Shown here: positions 46,909 to 55,451 of the stretch, piece by piece | How positions within the stretch are numbered: position 1 is the first letter of the stretch | Layout: each line of letters begins with the position of its first letter | NCBI GenBank assembly: GCA_937923625.1 | Contig: CALDTV010000006.1 | Coordinates: forward strand, 1 to 64,000 | DNA length: 64,000 nucleotides | Reading direction: 5' to 3' | Source of the DNA: an uncultured Alphaproteobacteria bacterium | GTDB lineage: Bacteria; Pseudomonadota; Alphaproteobacteria; Micavibrionales; Micavibrionaceae | Notes under the pieces: model-generated | Seen by the model: only the letters and a program-made list of their open reading frames with translations | What the model was told of the DNA's origin: nothing | Database searches by the model: none | Translations under genes and position numbers: made by a program

Positions 46909-48807
46909 TTAATCGTTAACTTTGAGTTCGTTGTTGATGGATAGCAATGTAAATGGATAAGGAACGCTCTGTTCAATTCGCCATGACGGCACAGTACCAT
47001 CCTTACGCCATCCAAGGGCGCGGACATTTATATCACCATTAATAATTGGCGGCGGCGCATCTAGAATAATATCCTCTTCGAATTGCTTTAGTGCTATATC
47101 TTTTAATCCTTGCCCCGTATCAAGCCTTAAAGCCTGTGTGTCTTGCAGACGAAAAATTGCTTGAATTAAACGTATTTTACGTCCCGCAAAACCTTCGCTG
47201 TTTGAAGGTGGTAGGGGCTCGATGATATGTGTAAAGGGCAAACCAACTTCGATTTTAAAAGCGGCATCATTTAACATGATTGATCCATCCGTCACAGTGA
47301 CGGGATTATCTAAAGCAATATCATCAGCAATAACTGATACTAATTGCCCTTCTAAATGATCTAACCCAGACCAAAGCTGTGTGGAATTTTCTGCTTCGCC
47401 ATCTAAAACAGAATCTAACGTGACGGCTTCATCAAATCTTTCTATGAAAAATTTACTATCTCGTTCAACCTGAATATAAACTTTCTCCCCGACAACAGTA
47501 ACCGAATGCACAAAACCTTGTGTTTGATGCAACGTCCATGCCCGCACTTGTTCGGCGCGATAAAATGTCATAGTTGCCAATTGACCATCATCACGCACAA
47601 CAAATATCAGACGGCGATGCGGATCATAATCTTGATCAATAATTCCAACAGGGATATGCCGCGAGGCAAGCGCCAAATCAATAGCGGTATAAGCTTGCTC
47701 GATATCGGTATATAAAAACTCCCGAATTTCTTGACCGTTACGGGCAACAAAAACCGTTGCACCGTCCACTGTGACTGGCGGCACATAACGGCTTATCACT
47801 GATCCAACTCGCGTTTGACGGTTCAGCTGTACCGTTGAGGGCGTTAGCGGCGTTCCTGTCACCATCCATTCCGCACCACTGGTAAAAACTTGTAAATGAC
47901 GACCAGAGAAGACTCCTCTAATGGCATTAACTTGGTCTGATAAAATGGCAAATTCAATGGCTTCGTCATCTAATCCTGTACCTAGATCAAAATTGAATAA
48001 GTCACCAGAGCGAGAAAACCATAAGCGGTTTGGTAAATCACGTGATCCACCAATCACCAAACGATCTTGATGAAAAGCCACCGTCACAGGGTATCCACGC
48101 ACCGATGAAAAAGCTTGTTCAAACCAATCAATCGTTGGGTTTGTATCAACTAAATCTTCTATTACGTTCACGGTCACAACGGTAGGTGAATCATAGCTGG
48201 TGATTTCTACTTGTTGTCCCCCTACTTGCATGCGTGTAGCTGCATGCCCTGGGGCAAAAACATCTGCCGATGCCGTCAGGGTAATTGTGCCTGTCGTACC
48301 GCTGGGTGTTAATGTCACAGCACTATTTGCGAATTTATAAAACGGCGTGTTGATGACATTATCTATGGCGTAAAATATCCAATCATCTAACTCAAACCCA
48401 CCCGATGCATTGCGGGTAAGTTTTTTCGGCGGGTAAGAAGGATGTGCCAATAATAAAGTATCCGCACTTTGCGTCCATGCAACTTGATTAATTTCGTTTT
48501 GCGGCCATGGCGATGCCACTGTTGCTACCTTAATATCATCAAGATAAATATCAATTTGGTTGGCTGTTAAGACCAATAAATATGTTTGTTCCGTATTAAA
48601 TTCAAATGGAATAAGCCGCCCTTGGCCGATAATTGTATCAATATATCGCAATCCTGCGCGACGCGTGACGCCGCCCGTGGGATAGATAAATAAATTCTGT
48701 AACCTTGCCGCTCCATTGGCATAAGCACGCAAATCTCCCCGCCCCAAAAGATCGGGAGAAACTTCACCAGCTGTAAAATTACTTTTGACTTGTGTAATAC
48801 GTGTCAT
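46909..48807 (-). CDS. Tail tubular protein B-like
   Basis: A 632-residue virion protein starting TRITQVKSNFTAGEVSPDLL, then RLQNLFIYPTGGVTRRAGLR, which is the characteristic opening of podovirus tail tubular/nozzle proteins. The rest is beta-rich, with phrases such as PVTVAFHQDRLVIGGSRDLP and FSRSGDLFNFD that recur in this family. It would form the tail nozzle below the portal. It is adjacent to tail tubular A, in T7 order. Confidence 0.88.
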   Translation of the reverse strand: MTRITQVKSNFTAGEVSPDLLGRGDLRAYANGAARLQNLFIYPTGGVTRRAGLRYIDTIIGQGRLIPFEFNTEQTYLLVLTANQIDIYLDDIKVATVASPWPQNEINQVAWTQSADTLLLAHPSYPPKKLTRNASGGFELDDWIFYAIDNVINTPFYKFANSAVTLTPSGTTGTITLTASADVFAPGHAATRMQVGGQQVEITSYDSPTVVTVNVIEDLVDTNPTIDWFEQAFSSVRGYPVTVAFHQDRLVIGGSRDLPNRLWFSRSGDLFNFDLGTGLDDEAIEFAILSDQVNAIRGVFSGRHLQVFTSGAEWMVTGTPLTPSTVQLNRQTRVGSVISRYVPPVTVDGATVFVARNGQEIREFLYTDIEQAYTAIDLALASRHIPVGIIDQDYDPHRRLIFVVRDDGQLATMTFYRAEQVRAWTLHQTQGFVHSVTVVGEKVYIQVERDSKFFIERFDEAVTLDSVLDGEAENSTQLWSGLDHLEGQLVSVIADDIALDNPVTVTDGSIMLNDAAFKIEVGLPFTHIIEPLPPSNSEGFAGRKIRLIQAIFRLQDTQALRLDTGQGLKDIALKQFEEDIILDAPPPIINGDINVRALGWRKDGTVPSWRIEQSVPYPFTLLSINNELKVND

Positions 48808-48810
48808 AAC

Positions 48811-49380
48811 TTATCCCCTCACATTTATAAGGGTAAAATCATCGATGCGATTGGGGCTGTCTTGTTGGATGTCGATTTGGCGGGCGCGGGCATATTCTCG
48901 CTCAGCAATTTGATAATGGGTTTCGCTGCGGCTTGTGCTTTCCGTCACAGGAATACAAAACTCGGCAGATAGGCGGGCGATAAGTGCCGTGTCAAAAAAC
49001 GGAGGGAATTCTTCTTCTTCTGGCCTGAAGATATAGGTCAAATTCACCGATTGCGCATTACAATGTAAGGCCGAACGAGCGATACGGTAATTTAATCCCT
49101 TACCTTTGTTCCCTGTTCCCGCAGAAATCGCCCGTAAATAATCATTGGGCAGTTGAAAAGCATTTGAATAATCCGCAATAGGGTTATCAACCAAATCATT
49201 TAAGACAAGTTGCCCACTGGCGAACGTCCAAGGATAGGCTGATAATAACGCATCACGAATTGATCCATAAAGCGTTGCGGCAATTTCAGATTCGGCTGTG
49301 CCGTCATTAAAAGAGGTAATAGGATTTGCGCCCAAACGTACCAACGCACGTGAACATAAAGCGACATCATTAAGAGCCAT
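48811..49380 (-). CDS. Tail tubular protein A-like
   Basis: A 189-residue protein with the family opening MALNDVALCSRALVRLGANP, followed by SFNDGTAESEIAATLYGSIR, ALLSAYPWTFA and LPNDYLRAI. It forms the ring (adaptor) beneath the portal in podovirus virions. It is separated from the tail B gene by only 3 bases. Confidence 0.88.
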   Translation of the reverse strand: MALNDVALCSRALVRLGANPITSFNDGTAESEIAATLYGSIRDALLSAYPWTFASGQLVLNDLVDNPIADYSNAFQLPNDYLRAISAGTGNKGKGLNYRIARSALHCNAQSVNLTYIFRPEEEEFPPFFDTALIARLSAEFCIPVTESTSRSETHYQIAEREYARARQIDIQQDSPNRIDDFTLINVRG

Positions 49381-49416
49381 GAGAAATTCCTTTGGTTTTT
49401 AAAAAATAAAAAGAGG

Positions 49417-49446
49417 AGGCAGGGTTTGCGAGGAACAAACCCTGCC
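49417..49446 (-). terminator. Terminator between the 79-aa gene and tail A
   Basis: A very strong stem GGCAGGGTTTG / CAAACCCTGCC with a 6-7-base loop, followed on the minus strand by TCCTCTTTTTATTTTTT. It lies upstream of the tail A gene and would limit read-through from the capsid genes. Confidence 0.8.
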
Positions 49447-49496
49447 CCGTAATTGATACAGTGCGTTCGCACTAAGGGAGGGGCTTATAGAAGTTT

Positions 49497-49736
49497 TTAG
49501 CTATAAGCCGCGAGCGTCACGGCGCCAGCGGTGATATCGGTAACGATATAAAATCCGCTTGTTGGGCTGCCATCTGTATCAATATTGGCGATGATCATGT
49601 CATTGACATTCATCATCTCTGCCGCATTATCGAAGTAATCTGCTGTCGTAATAGACGCGTCTTCGGTTTTGTAATGCCACAGGGTAAAATTATTGGCGTA
49701 AGCCAATACGCTTAAGTCTGTTAAAGCTAAACTCAT
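49497..49736 (-). CDS. Small virion-like protein (decoration candidate)
   Basis: A 79-residue protein: LALTDLSVLAYANNFTLWHY, ITTADYFDNAAEMMNVNDMI, then a beta-rich end. Small proteins of this shape between capsid and tail genes (contains NDMI and IVTDITAGAVTLA) are found in many prophages. The function is inferred as head decoration or completion. It lies between two terminators. Confidence 0.65.
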   Translation of the reverse strand: MSLALTDLSVLAYANNFTLWHYKTEDASITTADYFDNAAEMMNVNDMIIANIDTDGSPTSGFYIVTDITAGAVTLAAYS

Positions 49737-49756
49737 TGTTTATTCCTTTCAAAGAG

Positions 49757-49790
49757 TAAAAACCGCCATCCTCATAAAAGAGAATGACGG
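49757..49790 (-). terminator. Terminator after the capsid gene
   Basis: On the minus strand, CCGTCATTCTC pairs with GAGGATGGCGG (two G-T pairs) and is followed by TTTTT. A terminator directly after the major capsid gene is also a feature of T7. Confidence 0.7.
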
Positions 49791-49906
49791 TGGGAAGGCG
49801 TTTGATTTTTTTTCAATTTGCTTTTCGGCGAAACATCAAAAAGCATGATGTAAAATACATACACACTAAATTAATAAAGCGATCCAAGAAGAAAATTATA
49901 AAAAAT

Positions 49907-50740
49907 TTAGTCTGGGGTTTCGTCGCAACCAATGGTCACAACGCCGCCTTCATCAATAAGCACAGAGCCTTGGCTCATCATGTTATTAACAAAATGTGCG
50001 GCGCGATCACCATGCCAACTTACATCCGTTTGAACGTCGCTTGCCACGGCATGACCAACAGCCGTTTTGTGGTAAAAGTAACAAGAACGAATATCATCGC
50101 CATCAATCGGTAAGCCAGAATGCGGCACCCAAACTGTCCCAAGCCACATTTTGGCTTGTGTAATATTGCTGTAAGGCAGATCTGTTTCTCCAACATATTC
50201 GGAACTTACAAATTCATCAATTTGTAGCAAGTCGCTCCACTGCTTCCAGCCGATAACAGCAAAGCGCTGTCCATCATCAGGGATATCCATGTCGCCAAAG
50301 ACTTCAAATGCTTCAAGCACTTTATCTTTGGTCAACCCTGCATTGGCATCTGAAATCACATTCGCCGACGCATTATCCAACGCATTAATGATCATTTCAT
50401 CTGTCTTACGCCCCAACGCAGAAGCACCCGCGCTTGCGATGACCTGACGTTCATCAATATTAGTCTTAAGTTCATCCAAACGATCCACCCAATCACCCGC
50501 ATAATAATCCTCTAGGATACATTCAACATTTGAATGATTGAGGTTCATAACTGGCACCATGCCATGGGTTGATTTAGTGGAAGCAGTTCCTTTGCCAACT
50601 TTTTGAAAAACGGCAGCAGATCCTTTTACTTGGTTTATTGTACGCACCGTGTTCCTTAATTTAGAACCTTGGCGTTGATAGGCCTCATGCACTTCGCGTT
50701 CGAACTGCTTGATAAATGCCTGGTCAATGGTTGTGGCCAT
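49907..50740 (-). CDS. Major capsid protein
   Basis: The phage head protein, 277 residues. ATTIDQAFIKQFEREVHEAY opens the sequence. Then come KLRNTVRTINQVKGSAAVF, the ALGRKTDEMIINALDNASA helix and RFAVIGWKQWSDLL. These are phrases typical of the podovirus-type phage capsid family 2. A strong ribosome binding site AAAGGAGTGACGTC precedes the ATG. It is followed by its own terminator. The frame is intact. Confidence 0.87.
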   Translation of the reverse strand: MATTIDQAFIKQFEREVHEAYQRQGSKLRNTVRTINQVKGSAAVFQKVGKGTASTKSTHGMVPVMNLNHSNVECILEDYYAGDWVDRLDELKTNIDERQVIASAGASALGRKTDEMIINALDNASANVISDANAGLTKDKVLEAFEVFGDMDIPDDGQRFAVIGWKQWSDLLQIDEFVSSEYVGETDLPYSNITQAKMWLGTVWVPHSGLPIDGDDIRSCYFYHKTAVGHAVASDVQTDVSWHGDRAAHFVNNMMSQGSVLIDEGGVVTIGCDETPD

Positions 50741-50849
50741 GACGTCACTCCTTTTTGTAAAAATATATGATTAAAATTTTGTTTCACTAAACGGCACAGG
50801 TTCCCGATATTTCTGTCACCGATTTGGAAACAAAAGGAGGTCACGGCCT

Positions 50850-50987
50850 ATGGCATATAGTAAATATGAAAAACGTACAGGCAGCACATGCTGTTATTCT
50901 GTGGAATTAGTCATTTTTAAAAACAAAACAGATGATAAAATTATATCAACGCGAGATGGTTTTGTGGCCTTGATAAGCATACAATAG
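50850..50987 (+). CDS. Possible 45-residue ORF
   Basis: A frame starting MAYSKYEKRTGSTCCYSVEL and ending TAG. The strong ribosome binding site AAAGGAGG lies 9 bases before the ATG. No family or hydrophobic segment is recognised. It could equally be chance in the leader region. Confidence 0.3.
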   Translation: MAYSKYEKRTGSTCCYSVELVIFKNKTDDKIISTRDGFVALISIQ

Positions 50988-50996
50988 GATTATTAT

Positions 50997-51010
50997 CCTA
51001 AAATGTCAAG
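50997..51010 (+). promoter_or_regulatory. CCTAA-N4-TCAAG motif, site 1
   Basis: CCTAAAATGTCAAG, directly after the inverted repeat TAGGAT/ATCCTA. The same spaced pair occurs at 55422-55435, before the S24 regulator gene, and with a 2-base spacer at 55356-55367. It is a candidate operator shared by the phage-like module. Confidence 0.35.
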
Positions 51011-51111
51011 TTTTTTCTTAAAATAATTTTGATAATTGTTTTTGACGCTATGCAAAATGACAAAATGGTGCTATCAATATGTCATAATAAGTAGAAAATA
51101 TTAGGAATGAT

Positions 51112-51495
51112 ATGTTAGAAAACATTTTAGACGGCCTAAAAATTAACGCCAGTAACGATGATTTTGATAGTCGTCGCAATCACGAAAGACGCACAATGGA
51201 TAGTTGCGTTGCCGTCATCGATGGCAAAGCCTATCCCATCAAAGATTGGAGCAATGGCGGGGTTCTTTTGGTAGGTGATGATCGCGTATTTTCGATGCAT
51301 GATACAAAAGAAATTATCCTAAAATTTAAGCTCGCCGATCGTGTTATTGATGTCACCCACACAGGAACTATTTTACGCAAAGGCAATAATGAGTTTGCCC
51401 TTCAATTCTCCCCACTAACCAATAGTGTTGGAAGCCAATTTAGAATGGTGATTGATGATGCAAATGCACGTGCCTTTGCGGACTCACAAATTTAA
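51112..51495 (+). CDS. PilZ-domain protein
   Basis: A 127-residue soluble protein made mostly of a PilZ domain, which binds cyclic di-GMP. The RRNHERR arginine motif lies at about 23-29 and the second motif KDWSNGGVLL at 53-62, where the DxSxxG consensus becomes DWSNGG. The rest of the beta barrel follows (IILKFKLADRVIDVTHTG, NEFALQFS). It is on the strand opposite to the phage genes, between capsid and scaffold, with its own terminator. It is likely an insertion into the module or a captured regulator. Confidence 0.8.
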   Translation: MLENILDGLKINASNDDFDSRRNHERRTMDSCVAVIDGKAYPIKDWSNGGVLLVGDDRVFSMHDTKEIILKFKLADRVIDVTHTGTILRKGNNEFALQFSPLTNSVGSQFRMVIDDANARAFADSQI

Positions 51496-51523
51496 AGAAT
51501 AAGACAAAAAAATCTTATAAAGA

Positions 51524-51550
51524 AAACCCCAGATTTTTCTGGGGTTTTTT
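51524..51550 (+). terminator. PilZ gene terminator
   Basis: The stem AAACCCCAGA / TCTGGGGTTT has a short T-rich loop and is followed by a T run. Confidence 0.85.
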
Positions 51551-51582
51551 ATAACGTTTTATCTGGTCTATATAAATATGAC

Positions 51583-52218
51583 TTATTTGTCGCCATACAT
51601 ACGTTGAAAACCTTCCGTCACTTTCGCCACAAAAGACGGATCCTTATCGCGCCAATATTTCGGGTCACGCATCATGGATTGTAAGTCATAGTTTTCTGCT
51701 GGAGCGACTTCCTGCCCTGTTTTAACCGACGGCTCATTGCCTTTCATCATATTATGAAGCGCCAAAACACCTTCATAAGAGCTAGATAATGAGTCCAACA
51801 CATCAGCAGGTAAACTCTTTTGGCCAAAGGCCAAAAGCTGACGTGATGTTTCTTTCCACTGCTCTGCACCACCAAAATGCTCTACCAATTTTTCAACTTC
51901 ACGATCCGCTTGAAAATCGCCCGCCATTTCAATCACCATTGGAATCATTTTCTCTGACGCCAAATCATAAACAAATTGCACTTGCTCATTGGTAAAACCT
52001 TTTTCATGAAACCGCTTATTAAGCTCTTTATCTTCTTCAAAAAAACCATGCTGGCAATCAATGCAATATTCATCATGTGTTTTTGGCGCATTAGGTTTTG
52101 CCGACATCTTCTTTTCAAGCTCTTTATATGATTGCACCATCACATCGGTTCGTAATGCCCCTGTTTCGGGGTCTTTAAATTTTTTTGGGATTTCATTATC
52201 CAATAAAGTATCATTCAT
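51583..52218 (-). CDS. Phage scaffold protein
   Basis: A 211-residue acidic helical protein. The N-terminus PKKFKDPETGALRTDVMVQSYKELEKK and the C-terminus DPKYWRDKDPSFVAKVTEGF are typical of podovirus capsid assembly scaffolds. It stands upstream of the capsid gene as in T7 (gp9-gp10), but the PilZ gene and about 850 bases now intervene. Confidence 0.82.
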   Translation of the reverse strand: MNDTLLDNEIPKKFKDPETGALRTDVMVQSYKELEKKMSAKPNAPKTHDEYCIDCQHGFFEEDKELNKRFHEKGFTNEQVQFVYDLASEKMIPMVIEMAGDFQADREVEKLVEHFGGAEQWKETSRQLLAFGQKSLPADVLDSLSSSYEGVLALHNMMKGNEPSVKTGQEVAPAENYDLQSMMRDPKYWRDKDPSFVAKVTEGFQRMYGDK

Positions 52219-52321
52219 TATAGTCTCCTTTTTTTAAGTTTGAGTAAGATTTGTAAATTTTTTAAATAGTGCCATTGCATGGATAAACCATGAAATGATG
52301 AGGGGTTAGCAGGATAAAACT

Positions 52322-52597
52322 CTATCCACGGCCACGTTCAATGAGCCTTAACATCGTCGCCAACAAACTGCGTTGCCCTTCCATATGACGCAAATCCGCT
52401 TCGCTTTGTGAAGGGTTGGCGGCACGGTGAAAGGTTAAATTTTGCAGATAGGCCAAAACATTTTTACCATCTTCGCTGCTAAATAAACGTGCAAAAAGCT
52501 GCTCAATATTTCGTTGATCCCGTTTGGATATATGATTTTGATAAACCATATTCTCGTTCATTTTTTGAAGCGTCATTATGTTTTTACAACGAAACAT
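52322..52597 (-). CDS. Bbp19-like phage protein
   Basis: A 91-residue helical protein with the recurring Bbp19-type pattern LFARLFSSEDGKNVLAYLQ, then HMEGQRSLLATMLRLIERG. The start at 52597 is chosen because GGAGGGG lies 5 bases ahead; an upstream Met would overlap portal by 26 bases. The stop is TAG. Function is unknown, but the gene regularly follows portal in this phage type. Confidence 0.75.
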   Translation of the reverse strand: MFRCKNIMTLQKMNENMVYQNHISKRDQRNIEQLFARLFSSEDGKNVLAYLQNLTFHRAANPSQSEADLRHMEGQRSLLATMLRLIERGRG

Positions 52598-54133
52598 CTT
52601 CCCCTCCATTCACAATAGGGTCTGGCACCACTTGCGGCATAATCTCTGACTTTATTAAGTCCGCAGTAATTAAATCACTTTTTATTAAATCACTAGGAAC
52701 ACCCATAGATTCTGCAATTTTCTTTACCGTAGCTTTTATATCAACCGACACAGAAGCCTCTGGTCCCATTACAGAAATAGTTTTTAGCCATGAGAGAATA
52801 TTTTCCACATTCCTTTGCCCTTGGGCGCGCGCCAAAGGCGAGCGATAATCCAGCGCCACATAACGACCATCTAAATCAATGTCGGGGATCTCACCACGGC
52901 GACGTAAAATCGAGAAAGCCCGCTGAATAAGCGGCGTTAATAATTCAGATTGCAATCTGCCATAAGTGGCGCTTAACAATAGCGCCATTTCGCTAGAACG
53001 CTCTAACACTTCGGTAGCACTCATTTTTTTGTCAACAACGGGGCCAATTTGATCAGACAGCAAAGCATGTCGAATACGCCCACGTAAATCCCGCAACACC
53101 AATTCCGATACATCAAAACGCCCTGGCATATCCAATGGTTTAAGCCCTTGTGATCCCATAGCTTTGGGAATAATCGCCCCTGGGACTAATTCGATATTCG
53201 CGGGATTCAAAACCCCATCATCATCGGCTTGCCAAATTCCCGTCACAGCAATGGAGGCATTCTTTAAGATCAATTCAACCACTTTATTGGCGGTCTTGAT
53301 ATCAGGGAGCGCCTTCATAACAGGTGATCGCCCATAAATCTCACCTGGGGATTTCATCCAGCGAAATGAAATAGCTGGGGAATGCATAAAGCGTCCTTCT
53401 TTCAACAAAACAGGCGTGCTTTGTTCCGTCAAAATTGCCGTATAAAAATAACTACCATTTTGTGGCAGAACAGATTCAAGCACTTCAAAACGTGCTTGTG
53501 GATCTTTTTCACCATCTTGTAATATTTGCAATGGAATGGCTTCTAAACCATAACGCCCTTCCATTTGCGCCAACGTCAAAGATAGTTTTCGGAACGACCC
53601 GTCAAGGAAACCATTCTCCCCTTCTTCCAGAGTAATATCTTGTAAGGGAACCGAAGAAAATTTAAATGCTGAAAAAGCGCCGGGATCAGTTTCTTCGAAA
53701 TAAAGCGTGGCGGTACCGCCAACTGCTAAATCTAAAAAACACTGGTGCATTTCAACATTAAAATTCGAGCGATCCAGATGTGATTGAATTTTAACCGCAA
53801 TATCTTCTAAAACGGGGACTAATTTTTGTGCCTCAACATCGTTTAAATCTGGCCCTGGTTTAAAGCCGAACCATTGTGTCCATGGCGGCGTTAAATTGCC
53901 CAAAAACTTGCGGCTAATTGATCGACGGCATCCATCGCCGTACCATCGTAAAGCGTTTCCGTGCGGCTTGCGCCGGCCACCATCATCCCTTTAAATCCAC
54001 CCCGTTGCGGCAAAGCATAATCATAACAATCCTGCCAATGCCCTTCCCAATTTTGACGGCGGGATTTGGCTTTTTCAAAACGATCTAAAATAAGATTTAA
54101 TTTAGCAAAATCTTGCTGCTCTTTGTATTCCAT
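52584..54133 (-). pseudogene. Head-tail connector (portal) gene with a frameshift
   Basis: The portal ring protein, through which DNA is packaged, split in two frames. The first 80 residues read to TETLYDGTAMDAVDQLAASF, then WAI and a stop. The second frame starts GNLTPPWTQWFGFKPGPDL and runs about 439 residues to DVSL. Together they form a normal ~519-residue connector with the expected DAVDQLAAS-LxxxLTPPW junction. One T is missing in a run of five at 53902-53906 (six needed). A homopolymer sequencing error, a real mutation or a -1 slip on TTT are possible. Confidence 0.85.
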
Positions 54134-54135
54134 CT

Positions 54136-54408
54136 TTATTCTCCCAATAAAGTTTTGCGTCCGTTATCAGACGGCGCATCAGATTTTGACGATAAAAACC
54201 CCCGAAACCCCGTTAACACAGTGCCAAAACGGCCACGGCTACGACGCAACAAGCTGTCACCTCGTGCAATGCCTGCCGTTGATGAGTCAGTGTCAGAGGA
54301 CTCAGACGATGTAATGTCTGCTGTCGTTGTTGGCCTACTCACATAGCGTATAACCGTTTGCGGTTGAGAAAGCGGAACAGATTTTGGACTTCCAGTAAGA
54401 GAACCCAT
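54136..54408 (-). CDS. Small phage protein with GRKTLLGE C-terminus
   Basis: A 90-residue, Ser/Thr-rich protein whose second half (LRRSRGRFGTVLTGFRGFL... GRKTLLGE) is a pattern seen in a small protein encoded upstream of the connector in many podovirus-like prophages. The role is unknown. It overlaps none of its neighbours and lies directly ahead of the connector gene. Confidence 0.75.
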   Translation of the reverse strand: MGSLTGSPKSVPLSQPQTVIRYVSRPTTTADITSSESSDTDSSTAGIARGDSLLRRSRGRFGTVLTGFRGFLSSKSDAPSDNGRKTLLGE

Positions 54409-54410
54409 AA

Positions 54411-54839
54411 TTAATCTCCTTTTATAAAATTTTGAGGGTTAGTTTTTTGTAAATAACGATAGAGCTGCCAAGGTGTAAGAATATAAAAGCAGTGAATTCC
54501 CAACAGCCTTTTGGCTGCCTCGACACAAGTAAAAAAACCAATTGGTGCAGGTTTTTTATGCTTTTTATTCAAGCGCGAAGGAGCAACCTTAAAAGATTTG
54601 TTTTGAAACCATGCGGGTAAATCAAAATCATATTTAATGTGATGATAAACTTCTATATCCGTATAAGGGGAGAGCGGATCAATACTCATCCATTTTTGGC
54701 CGTCATTAATGATGACAAAACAATGCCTGAAGCCAGCCTTTAAAAATTTTAGCCGTTTCATGTCTGTTTTCCCACTAAACACGACCCATGCCTTTTGCTC
54801 TTTTCGCAATTGTTGCGTTTCTAAAGTTTGATATTGCAT
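54411..54839 (-). CDS. Phage protein, possible cysteine-peptidase-like fold
   Basis: A 142-residue protein with HCFVIINDGQKWMSIDPLSP and a later FTCVEAAKRLLGI. The H-x-F ... W-x-x-DPL ... C arrangement recalls proteins of the papain/NlpC type often found next to podovirus connector genes; catalytic function is not established. The start overlaps the preceding gene's stop (TAATG). Confidence 0.6.
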   Translation of the reverse strand: MQYQTLETQQLRKEQKAWVVFSGKTDMKRLKFLKAGFRHCFVIINDGQKWMSIDPLSPYTDIEVYHHIKYDFDLPAWFQNKSFKVAPSRLNKKHKKPAPIGFFTCVEAAKRLLGIHCFYILTPWQLYRYLQKTNPQNFIKGD

Positions 54840-55291
54840 TATATTTGATGGCCACTCTGCGCAGTATTATGCGGCATGTTTTGTGGACAAAAATTTGATC
54901 GCGCACTTATGGCCATTCCCTTTGGAATTTCAACAATACCTTTGCGAATAAAAGTCGTTTCCATTCTTGCCAAAGCTTCGTTCCATAAATGATAAGCTCG
55001 CGCTTCTTTCACACGACGATAATCTGGCGGCATTTGACGACGCCCATAATGACGCAACACCAAAAGATGATCGCGGGTTAAAAAACGATTGCGGTAAAGA
55101 CGATCTAAAATCTTTAAAATATCTATCGGCTCACATGGTCGCGTCACGGACGAAAGTCCCGCTTTAAACCGCGCGCCTTCGTTGCGTGCTTGCTGCGCCT
55201 GTACAAACCAAAACCACACATCACTGGTTGATTCAAAGGCAGTCACATCATCAGAAGATAAAATAGGCGGTGATATTGGTGGGCGTGGCAT
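54839..55291 (-). CDS. First gene of the phage-like module, unknown
   Basis: A 150-residue basic protein, with SDVWFWFVQAQQARNEGARF, DRLYRNRFLTRDHLLVLRHYGRRQMPP and YHLWNEALARME. The helical pattern LTRDHLLVLRHYGRR suggests DNA binding, as in a small helix-turn-helix protein; the identity is not known. Similar proteins head structural clusters in some podovirus-like prophages. It lies across a 160-base gap from the divergent S24 regulator. Confidence 0.55.
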   Translation of the reverse strand: MPRPPISPPILSSDDVTAFESTSDVWFWFVQAQQARNEGARFKAGLSSVTRPCEPIDILKILDRLYRNRFLTRDHLLVLRHYGRRQMPPDYRRVKEARAYHLWNEALARMETTFIRKGIVEIPKGMAISARSNFCPQNMPHNTAQSGHQI

Positions 55292-55451
55292 TATTTGATC
55301 CTTGTTTAAAATTATATTTGTTCACTTTATGTGCGCACTATATTAGCGTTATATTCCTAATCTCAAGATATTTTATGATTTTTTTCCTATTTACTTTTGC
55401 GCTTAATAATGGGAGTTTAATCCTAAGGCATCAAGAATAAGGAAAAACAAT
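55292..55451. promoter_or_regulatory. Divergent control region of the phage-like module
   Basis: 160 AT-rich bases between the first late gene (minus strand) and the S24 regulator gene (plus strand). It holds two copies of a CCTAA/TCAAG motif: 55356-55367 (spacer 2) and 55422-55435 (spacer 4). The second lies 16 bases before the regulator's ATG, a good position for autorepression. The -10-like TATTAG is near 55340. Confidence 0.45.

Larger units (their letters stand above)
50741..51111. other. Divergent intergenic region, capsid / PilZ
   Basis: About 370 bases between the minus-strand capsid and the plus-strand PilZ gene. It holds the ribosome binding sites of both, a possible 45-codon ORF (50850-50987), an inverted repeat TAGGAT-TATT-ATCCTA and the shared CCTAA-N4-TCAAG motif at 50997-51010. 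It likely contains the capsid promoter. Confidence 0.55.
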
